Program-made: the position numbers and the translations under genes | In this document: positions 1 through 8,200 of the stretch, one piece after another | Layout of the letters: the number at the start of each line of letters is the position of its first letter | How positions within the stretch are numbered: the stretch's first letter is position 1 | The notes under the pieces: model-generated | The model's database searches: none | Told to the model about the DNA's origin: nothing | Seen by the model: only the letters and a program-made list of their open reading frames with translations | Assembly: GCA_007026445.1 (NCBI GenBank) | Contig: VDMD01000017.1 | Location: 512,795 to 576,794 of the forward strand | Direction: 5' to 3' | Length of the DNA: 64,000 bases | Source: Schizophyllum amplum | Lineage: Eukaryota > Basidiomycota > Agaricomycetes > Agaricales > Schizophyllaceae

Positions 1-225
1 CATTGACATCTTGTCTAGACTGCGGGTGAGGAAGCTTGGGCTGTCTTGGGGGCGGGGGGACGACTGCGCGGCCTCCGGCCGCGCCTCGCTGTAGGATCCT
101 CGCTTGGTGCATTGGTGAGTTATATCTTTCTCTTGTTGACTAGCTTCTCATTGATACTTCGTGTAGATCGCGGGTGAGGGAGCTTAGGTTATCTTGGGGG
201 CTGGGGGACAACCGTGCGCGCCGCC
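1..225. repeat. Pair of diverged direct repeats, 148 bp apart
   Basis: A stretch of about 77 bp starting at 1 is repeated, diverged, from 149 to about 225. Both copies start CATTGA and share a GCGGGTGAGG core, a run like GTCTTGGGGGC and a following GGGGGAC block. The spacer (about 78-148) is not repeated. The period of 148 bp and the divergence suggest an old tandem duplication cut off by the window edge. No coding frame is convincing here. Confidence 0.55.
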
Positions 226-452
226 GTTCTCGTCTTTGTCTCGTGGACTGGAGTCGGCGCCGCCGCAGGCCTGTATCCTAGAGGAGAGCAAGGTGCGTTT
301 CGTGTCTTATCTTCAGGTATAGTGCTGACCTTTCCGTAGCGCGCATCGCCGTCCGGGGAACAAGGTCCCTCCTCGCCATGGAGTCTCCCCATGGTTTCAA
401 AGCGATTAGCATCCTACAGGCTCCCAATACTAATCATCGTCCAGAACACCGT

Positions 453-730
453 AGGCGATGAGTATCTGTATCGTCGTCCGGCGACCGAGGTGAGTAACAT
501 ATCGTGTATTTAACATGTTGCTAACTGACTTGTTAGGTTGCTTCATCCTCGCCGGCCATGCATACTCACGCCCTTAGGCGATGAGTATATGTATCGCCGT
601 CCGCCGAGCGACGCTGCGGACGTTGTTAGCCTCTTCGAGATGTGTTCGCCGTCGCCCTCAGCGTCTCCAGGACGCGCCAACAACGGTCTCCGCGAGGTTA
701 GACGGCGAAGGCGATGAGTATATGTATCGC
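453..730 (+). repeat. Exon-like repeat modules, left part of split locus
   Basis: Units sharing about 33 bp (GGCGATGAGTATATGTATCG then CCGTCCGGCGAGC) start at 453, 577 and 710. The third is cut after TATCGC at 730 by the retrotransposon. Read on the plus strand a unit encodes roughly G-D-E-Y-M-Y-R-R-P. The unit at 453 is followed by GAG|GTGAGT and, near 521-536, by GCTAAC and TTAG, which looks like a short fungal intron. This suggests duplicated exons rather than a simple satellite. I could not join them into one open frame, so gene status is unproven. Confidence 0.5.
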
Positions 731-1948
731 TAATACGCCGTCTATAATTACGGGCTAGTTTTGCGGCATAATGAGCAATAAGCCTAAGAAGGCAGTTACC
801 CATCGGGAAGAACCCGAGCAACGTTCAGACTCATAGCGAGTACTGTGTTCACGGAGAGACCGGCTTAGAGATAAAATAATAAGGATAGTAGCGAGGCCTC
901 AGAGGACGGCAGTCACCAACTCCGCGCCGTCTAGGGACACATCCTACGAGTCCGGAGGCCCACCAGGGTTTTCCTTACCGATGAATATCGAAGATCTCAC
1001 CTTAAAGTCGTATACTCGCCGCGTTCATCAGACCTGTCTAGCGAGAAGAACAGGGGGACCGATATCAAGGATAGCCCAAAAGCATGCACAGAAGCCAGAT
1101 AGAACTAGTTAGTATGAGCACGGACGAGCTAAGGTCTCGCGGTACAGGCGACGCCGGGGTTGACAATGCGCGGCACTCGCCGGGGCAGTTCCCACGGTTC
1201 GACTTTATGGCCAATACCCGAGACACTGAGTCGGAAGCTGATGCTTCGCCGCGGGAGGTCTATTACTGGGAGGATAGCGGCTGTTGCACAGCCTCTCGGC
1301 TGTAAACAAGCCCTCGGGAACCCTCAAAGCCGTAGAATTGAGGAGAGATCCCCCGAATCCAACTGGAACAAACAATGTGCCGTCTCCGGCAGGGCTTTAG
1401 GGCCATTCTGGACCACAAATACCGCATGGGGAGGCGGAAGACAACCGTATAGAACACCCGAGAACGCAGGATTACGCGAGAAAAGCGTAGTAAAGCGCGG
1501 CGCGGCGCGGAAAGGGAATGACTCACAAGCATAGACCCGTTAACTATATAAGGCCTGGCATACGAGGGGATGGGGGACGACTTTTGGGACGAGACCATCG
1601 TACTATCAGTTCTCCTACTGCCTCTCATTGAGACAGAATAAAAACCCGGCTCCTCTTTTGAGAAGCAACAACAAAACTCGTGTGACTAAGGCGTGCTCCG
1701 CTTTTGCAACATAAGAATTTCCCAGTTAGACCTAGACGGAAGTGAACTACTTGCTGTCGAAGCCTATCCAGTACCTAAAGGCGTGCTAGTTCCATTTGAT
1801 TCTCCCTTAGCAATACAAGTCGCAACTCGCAGCTCCTCACAGGGCACAAGAGCTTGACAAGACAGTTATTGTGTGTATTTAGGGGTTGGTGTGTGTGTCT
1901 ATTGATTCTATCCCGCTGCTCTTGTTCTCGAGGCGCGCGTGCATATTA
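731..1948 (+). repeat. 5' LTR, copy 1
   Basis: 1218 bp, starting TAATACGCC and ending CATATTA, so the termini are the inverted repeat TAATA...TATTA rather than TG...CA. A TATA box (TATATAAG) lies at 1545-1552 and an AATAAA signal at 1637-1642, giving a U3 of about 840 bp and R starting near 1575. Open frames within the LTR recur in every copy only because the LTRs are identical. Confidence 0.93.
1545..1552 (+). promoter_or_regulatory. LTR TATA box
   Basis: TATATAAG lies upstream of the AATAAA at 1637-1642, as expected for the U3 promoter of an LTR. The predicted start near 1575 lies just after the last ATG (1570-1572) before gag. The same box occurs at 15175-15182 and 58017-58024. Confidence 0.6.
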
Positions 1949-1950
1949 TC

Positions 1951-1968
1951 TGGAGCCCACCGCGAGGG
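1951..1968 (+). other. Primer-binding site for minus-strand synthesis
   Basis: TGGAGCCCACCGCGAGGG starts two bases after the LTR end. The leading TGG pairs with a tRNA CCA end. The full match would need a tRNA ending CCTCGCGGTGGGCTCCA; I cannot assign the tRNA from memory. It is repeated exactly at 58423-58440 in copy 2. Confidence 0.7.
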
Positions 1969-1974
1969 GGAATC

Positions 1975-1982
1975 TATAAAAG
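1975..1982 (+). promoter_or_regulatory. TATA-like box just after the primer-binding site
   Basis: TATAAAAG lies in the leader, outside the LTR, 572 bp before the gag ATG. It is conserved in copy 2 at 58447-58454. It could be an internal promoter, or chance. Confidence 0.3.
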
Positions 1983-2546
1983 AACGGGCGGTCGAGAGTT
2001 GCTGTGAAGCCTCACATCTCGTACATTCGCTGTTGTTCGAATCTCAGAGGATATCTTGACAAAAGCGTCACATCCGAAAGCCAAAGTTTGCCCACCACGC
2101 CTCCCGGACGTAAATCAAACCTCATACCGCTTGACTGGAACGGAGACGTCTCATTGACCTCTACCAGACGGCATACGAGGCTCCTCTACAAGGAAGTCCA
2201 AGAGAGCGCCGAGGCATCGCGCAATCGCGATAGAACGCGAGAGCCCGAAGCGAGTCAGTCTTCACAGACTAATCCTTCACAACAACCAAACCATCAAACA
2301 CCCGAACCTACATATCCTTCTCCAGTTCCTTCAGATACAGAACCTTTGACTCCTCTCTCTTCAGAATCAGAATCTTCTCCTGTTCCCAGTCTCTCTGAAT
2401 TACTTAGCTTCGAACTTTTGCTTGATATAGAACTTCCTTTCCAGAACGAACCCACCCTTCCCGATATCAACTTCAACTCCGCTATACCTACCCCTTCAGG
2501 AACTGTTCTATCAAACAGTAACCAAAAACCCGGGACTGCGAGCAAA

Positions 2547-4070
2547 ATGGCTACAAAGTTCAATCCCATGAGCAGCAATGCTCCCAAGTTCAGAAAGGAG
2601 GCGAGGCACGAGCTGCCTTTCTTCCTGGAAGATGCCTTGGAATATATGAAAAACGCGGGGGTGGATGCAGCCGAGTATCGCCTCAAGTTGCCGTTGTTGA
2701 CCGGAGACCAGGACACGAGAGAGCTGTGGACCCAACTAGCTAAATCAACGGCTGATTGGGACGCGCTCGTAGCAGCTATCAAGGAACGCTATCCAGACGT
2801 ACAGTACAAAACGTCGGGAACGCGGGCTTCGTTGGCTCTACTGGTCAAGGAATACAAGGGCCTGAAGGAGGCAGAAGCAGAACGAGGGCTAGATTTTACG
2901 CGCGGCTTCGAAGCTACTGCGTCGACGCTGGTTGATAAGAAATTAGTGACGAACTACGACTTGCTGATGCGGATTGTCGAGGTGTGTGACTCTGCACTAG
3001 TCTCCACCCTCAATATCATGCTGTCGGCGAAGAGTTCAACGCTGAGTAAGCCAGCTGAAGCGGGACAGACGCCACCAGGACATCCGATTGGTACCTCCTT
3101 GGAGGACGGCGGATATAAATGGGAGGATGTTCTTGCTACGATGCGTGAATTGTGGCGTCGAAGCTACGCAGCTGGTTCTGTCGCGACCGTAGCGACCGGT
3201 AGATCAGTCGAACCTGTTCCCTATTCGAACAAGGGCGCAGACTCGAACAGCCGGTACGTGAAATTGGAGCAAGACCTCCAAGAACTGGCGGACAGAACCG
3301 AGCGCGACAACGCGGAGACCAAAGCCTCGCTCAAGACCCTAAAAGCGGAAGTACGTTCCGATCTCAGCCAGGGGATGGAAAAGCAAGAGAAGAAGATGGA
3401 CTCCATTCATGGGACATTGCAGCAGTTAGCGGCGAGACTGACAGCCAGTCAGACCGTCGCACCCGCAGCACCTACCGTGAATGTGGCACCAGCCGCTCCG
3501 AGTGGATGGGGACCCCGACCTGCCTATGGCGCTGGGGCCCGCCCATCTAATCCATTCGGACAAGGACCCAGAAACTTCCAACGGTCGGATATGACCTGCC
3601 ACTGGTGTGGAGGTCCAGGACATATCTCTAGGGATTGTCCAGATCTACAGCAGAACCTGAATACGGGGGAGCTTAAGATTGACCAATATAATAATATCAC
3701 GACCAAGGAAGGAGTTCTGATCCCGAGGCGGTCGGGGCCGTTAGACAGTCCGATGAAGACGAAGTGGGAGCAGATGAAGGCAGCAGTCAATAATTATGTG
3801 ATACAGCCAATCTACTCGTTAGCCCGTGCGGCGACTGGAGACATGTCTTGGTGGGGCCCGGGTACAGCTGGGGGCGCTTCTAATGGTCAGTATGGCCAGA
3901 CAGACGTGTTCACAAATGACTGGGCCGGTCAATACGACCAGAACATGTATGACAGCCAGTTCGCGCCTCAAACCTACCAACCGTTTCAAACGGAAAGCTA
4001 TGCTCAGTCAAGCACGATGGGACCGTCACAGATGGGTCCCTCTGCCGAGCAGAACCTAGGGGGTTTTTAG
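2547..4070 (+). CDS. gag: Gag, structural nucleocapsid polyprotein of the Ty3-type element
   Basis: Gag packages the element RNA into cytoplasmic particles. I place the start at 2547 (AAAATGGCT, a good context); this is the first ATG after the LTR promoter and gives 507 residues. The same frame is open upstream from 1980 without any ATG, rich in Pro, Ser, Thr and Glu. The centre (about residues 30-230) is a helical capsid-like region, followed by an Ala/Glu/Lys-rich stretch likely to form a coiled coil. A CCHC zinc knuckle C-x2-C-x4-H-x4-C lies at residues 351-364. The C-terminus is rich in Gln, Tyr and Gly. The stop TAG directly follows a GGGTTTT frameshift heptamer, so a fraction of ribosomes should continue into the protease frame. 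Confidence 0.9.
   Translation: MATKFNPMSSNAPKFRKEARHELPFFLEDALEYMKNAGVDAAEYRLKLPLLTGDQDTRELWTQLAKSTADWDALVAAIKERYPDVQYKTSGTRASLALLVKEYKGLKEAEAERGLDFTRGFEATASTLVDKKLVTNYDLLMRIVEVCDSALVSTLNIMLSAKSSTLSKPAEAGQTPPGHPIGTSLEDGGYKWEDVLATMRELWRRSYAAGSVATVATGRSVEPVPYSNKGADSNSRYVKLEQDLQELADRTERDNAETKASLKTLKAEVRSDLSQGMEKQEKKMDSIHGTLQQLAARLTASQTVAPAAPTVNVAPAAPSGWGPRPAYGAGARPSNPFGQGPRNFQRSDMTCHWCGGPGHISRDCPDLQQNLNTGELKIDQYNNITTKEGVLIPRRSGPLDSPMKTKWEQMKAAVNNYVIQPIYSLARAATGDMSWWGPGTAGGASNGQYGQTDVFTNDWAGQYDQNMYDSQFAPQTYQPFQTESYAQSSTMGPSQMGPSAEQNLGGF
4061..4067 (+). promoter_or_regulatory. -1 ribosomal frameshift heptamer GGGTTTT
   Basis: In the gag frame the codons read G-GGT-TTT-TAG, matching the X-XXY-YYZ rule for simultaneous -1 slippage. 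The gag stop follows at once. The -1 frame stays open from here to 5293 and encodes the protease domain. The heptamer and stop are conserved in copy 2 (60525-60534). Confidence 0.75.
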
Positions 4071-5293
4071 GCAGTTCGAGGAATCCCGCCGTACAACCAG
4101 TGCAGCGCTGGCGGCGCGATGAGGACTTTAAACAAAGGCCAGCGCAGAGAGAAAACTTCACAAATAATTCGAAAAATACACCCACTGTAGTACCTGCTCA
4201 AGGTGCGACAGAACCAACTACGAACTCGCGGCCGGCGCCCCCGCCACAGGGGCCCGTACACCCGTTCAGAAGTGTGCCAGAAACACGCTTTATCCCGAAT
4301 GATCAAAGACCACCCGCGTTACCCGTCCGTCCCGGTGTGCAACCAGCCATCAGAGACGAGATAGAACGAGGAAGTGCTCAGAGAAAGGTGCAGGCTCCCA
4401 TACAAGGGACCGCCGACGCACAGACGGTCCTGGACAAGTTATTAGACAGCAAATGCCCGACCACGGGAATTTCGTTAAGAGATTTCCTAGGTGTGAGCTC
4501 GTCAGTACAGGACCTTCTCCGGAAACTGTTGACTCGAAAGCAGACAGTGGTTGATCATTTTGGAAATAATCTATACATCACCGCCGTAACCGAAGTATGG
4601 CAGGTGAAAGAGTTAGCATCGGCAAAGGGGGAACATATGGAGCCTTCGATGCAAGAAATACCTCAGATAGACTGGGCTAGCCTCAAGGGTGAACTCATCC
4701 AGACCACGGTAGAAATGCCGAGCAGTTCTAACGGTACAGTTCCAATAGGAGCATTTGTACAGCTCGACGCAGCGCTCGAGGTTTACCAGAGCATGGGTGA
4801 GCAAGAAAGGACTGGGGTGACGTTCGCGGGAGAGGAATCCCAAAATCTGAGGACGGTGTGGCCTAACGTTAACGGTCATGGCGGGACAGAATGCATTATG
4901 GATGGCGGATCACAGATAGTTTCCATGTCAAAGACTTGTGCGCGAGAAGTGGGGGCCTCTTATGATCCGACGATCACAATCCGGATGCAGAGTGCCAATA
5001 ATCAGATAAATTCAACTTTAGGACTAGCGAAGAACGTCCCATTTGAGTTTGCTGGTATCACCATCTATCTGCAATGCCACATTTCGGACACGGAAGCCTT
5101 TGGCGTGTTGCTCGGACGTCCCTTTGATACTCTGTGCGAGTCCGAGATCAAAAACGACCGCTACGGCAACCAGGAGATCACCATCACCTGCCCGAACACC
5201 CGTAATAAAGTGACCATGCATACCTATGCGCGAGGCAAGATACCTGAGCATCTCAAGGAGAAGCTGGGGTTTCCGGAAGCTTCAAGGAACTGA
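4067..5293 (+). CDS. Retropepsin-like protease domain, expressed by -1 frameshift from gag
   Basis: The open -1 frame after the gag heptamer gives about 408 residues. The N-terminal 120 or so are Pro/Gln-rich and poorly conserved. A retropepsin-like half follows, with the active-site region C-I-M-D-G-G-S-Q-I-V (Asp codon at 4901-4903) and, later, the hydrophobic V-L-L-G-R-P motif that in this fold replaces I-G-R near the flap end. The usual triad is D-[ST]-G; here it is D-G-G, and copy 2 has the same with a different Gly codon, so it is inherited rather than a base error. No plausible start ATG precedes the domain, which supports frameshift expression. The frame ends in TGA just as the pol frame opens. 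Confidence 0.75.
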   Translation, partial: LGSSRNPAVQPVQRWRRDEDFKQRPAQRENFTNNSKNTPTVVPAQGATEPTTNSRPAPPPQGPVHPFRSVPETRFIPNDQRPPALPVRPGVQPAIRDEIERGSAQRKVQAPIQGTADAQTVLDKLLDSKCPTTGISLRDFLGVSSSVQDLLRKLLTRKQTVVDHFGNNLYITAVTEVWQVKELASAKGEHMEPSMQEIPQIDWASLKGELIQTTVEMPSSSNGTVPIGAFVQLDAALEVYQSMGEQERTGVTFAGEESQNLRTVWPNVNGHGGTECIMDGGSQIVSMSKTCAREVGASYDPTITIRMQSANNQINSTLGLAKNVPFEFAGITIYLQCHISDTEAFGVLLGRPFDTLCESEIKNDRYGNQEITITCPNTRNKVTMHTYARGKIPEHLKEKLGFPEASRN

Positions 5294-8200
5294 TTCCAGG
5301 CCTTGAGGATCAGGGAGAAGCAGCGCTACAGGTAGAAGTGGATGAAGGGAGACGAGTGTGGATAAAGAGCATACATAAACTAGAAAATACAAAAACATAT
5401 ACGCAGAAGGACCTTCAAGAGGCCTATCTCCAAGCGGCACTAGACGCGGACGAGGTAGAGGATGAGGAAGGAAGAAAGACCTTGGCGAGTTTCTTCGGGA
5501 CGAACCTGGTATATTCTGGCAAAGCGAGTGACAGTCTCGGGGATGCCCCGATCAATGGCAGACCAGATTCAGTCTACTCTGACAAGCGAGACAGAACATA
5601 TTATGACCAGCGGGGTCGGGTCCGGGAAGCAGTGAACTCGCTAGACCCCCCAGTCTCTACCTTAGCGGGGAAGAAATACAAGCCGGTCGCGATGAAGGTT
5701 CGGCCAGTGTACGAACATCTACCACAACAATTTCGCATTGTAAGAAATATACAAGGAGATCCAGAGAAGGACCTGCCTGTGTTGCCGACGCATCCGCCGG
5801 AATATACGCCTACGGGTCGCTATACCGCGGAAAGAAAAGAGATAATTGACAAAGCGCATCCGGGAGACTTTCTCTGGCCTGAAGAGCGCAAACTCCTACA
5901 CTATCTTATGATGGTACAACACCGGGGTTTCGCTTGGAACGATGATGAACGTGGCTGCTTTAGGGAGGATTTTTTCCCTGCGGTAGATATTCCCGTAATA
6001 CCCCATAAACCGTGGGTGGAGCGCAACATACCGATCCCGCCGGGCTTGTACGAGGAAGTTTGTAAAATCATCCTCAAAAAGATACAAGCCGGTGTCTATG
6101 AGCCTTCGAACTCGTCGTACCGCTCTAGATGGTTCTGTGTGGTCAAGAAAGATGGCAAGAGCTTGAGACTCGTACATAGTCTCGAACCCTTGAATGCAGT
6201 CACTATAGCTCATTCGGGACTACCTCCCGCAACAGACTCGCTCGCCAGCTGGTTCTCGGCTCGAGCGTGTGGTGGTATTCTTGATCTGTTTGTAGGTTAC
6301 GATGAGCGGCTCCTTGCGGAGTCCTCTCGAGACCTTACAACATTTCAGACGCCTTTTGGGGCGTTCCGACTGAGGACGCTACCTATGGGATGGACAAATG
6401 CAGTACCAATATTCCATGACGATGTCACGACTATCTTGCGTCCTTTAATACCCGAACTAACGATACCGTACATTGACGATGTACCTATCAGAGGGCCGGA
6501 GACGAGGTACGAATTGAAAGAAGGAGGATACGAGGTCATACCAGAAAATACAAAAATAAGACGCTTCGTTTGGGAACACCTGAACAACGTGAACAAAGTA
6601 ATCCAGCACATGAAGTATTCCGGGGGTACGTTTTCGGGCACGAAGGCGTACCTCTGTGTACCCGAATTCGATGTAGTGGGCCACCGGTGCGCGTACGAGG
6701 GACGCAAACCAGAGGACAACCGCATTGGGGTGATACAGAACTGGGGTGCGTGCAAGGACCTCTCAGACGTACGAAGCTTTCTGGGAGTCGCAGGAGTATA
6801 TCGCATGTTTATCAAAGACTACGCGAAAATAGCAGAACCTCTAGTGAAGTTGACGCGCAAGGGCGTGCCCTTCCAGTGGGGGCCTGAACAGAAAGAAGCA
6901 CAGGAGGCGCTGAAAGACGCGCTCGTCAAGAGTCCACCGTTGCAGCCGGTAAGGTATCACGTTGACTGGGAAACCGTGCTCGGGGTAGATACATCGTACA
7001 AGGCAGTCGGCTGGTACATACAGCAGATAAATCCTGACGATACCAAAGAATTCTACTACTGTCGCTTCGGCTCCGAAGTGCTCAGTGAGCGCGAGTCTCA
7101 ATATTCCCAGCCAAAGCGAGAATTATTCGGTTTAATGCGGGCGCTCTTGGTCGCGCAGTACTGGCTGTTAGGTTGCAGGCATCTGGTCATCGAGACAGAC
7201 GCAAAATATATACACGGCATGCTGAAGAACCCTGGAAGCGGTCCGAATGCAACGATCAACCGTTGGATCGAACATATACTTCTATTCCACTTCACGCTAC
7301 GCCACGTATCTGGCAAATCACATTCTATAGCGGATGGTCTATCTCGTCGACCTCTTTACGTGGGTGACGAGCGTCGGGCTAGAACTGACGGAGGGGACCT
7401 GGAATTGCAAGGCTTACGAGGTTTTGAAGTGAAATATGGCCTACCCGATGATACTTTGGATCTGGAAGAATTCAGAGACTCCATAGACACCCGGGGAGGT
7501 TATGTACAGTTCAGCTCGCCTGGCATACCGCGTAGAGATCTGTTTGCAAGAGAAAAGAAGGTGCAGATGGCGTTTCTACAGTTTAAGCAAGACTGTGTCG
7601 CGCAAGGGGGAGAGCCTACACTGGGCGTGCTACTGGCATCGCGAGGAGTGACCCAGCCACCCCGGTTACCCGATCCTGTGGAGAACCTGAAGGATGAGGA
7701 ATCTCTGGCCCGCTATCGCGAACTACCAAGGTCTGAAGAAGATCGCCGGTTGGACGACGACTTGTGGCATTTAAGGGATTACTTCAGTCAGAATCCCATA
7801 GACTTGTCGCCGCTGAAGTGGGACGAGTTGGCCTGTCTCGCTGCCGACTTCCGAATGTCAAAATCCGGAAGAATATACCACAAATCAAAGGGAGGGAGCG
7901 CGTTGCTAGTATGGCCTAGAGACCGCTGGTTTCTCATGAATCAAGCTCAGTCCGTGGTTAACAACGCTACCTTCGTGGAAGTATGGGGGCTATTGAAGGA
8001 CAAATACTGGTGGCCCAGCATGAGACAAGATGTAGAAAATTACCTGGGGAGCTGTGACGGCCACCTCTGGGATAGAAAAGAAATTCTGGCATTGCCTACC
8101 AAACTACCGCTCACACAAGGACTATTGCAGGTGTGCTACGAACCTAGCGAGTCTGCGGTAAAAGTAGAAGGGATGTCGGCCTTAGAATATGAACTACGAA

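Noticed and set aside
1084..1628. Open frames of 73, 124 and 121 codons inside each LTR
   Set aside because: They lie in U3 and across the promoter and polyadenylation region, overlap each other on both strands, and recur only because the LTR copies are identical.
2004..2546. Start of gag at 2004
   Set aside because: The codon is GTG, not a normal eukaryotic start. The first ATG is at 2547 in good context. The upstream open frame is reported as a finding instead.
5263..5274. GGGGTTT as a protease-pol slippery heptamer
   Set aside because: In the protease phase the A-site codon TTT would have to re-pair with GTT. It does not satisfy the X-XXY-YYZ rule, so I do not call it.
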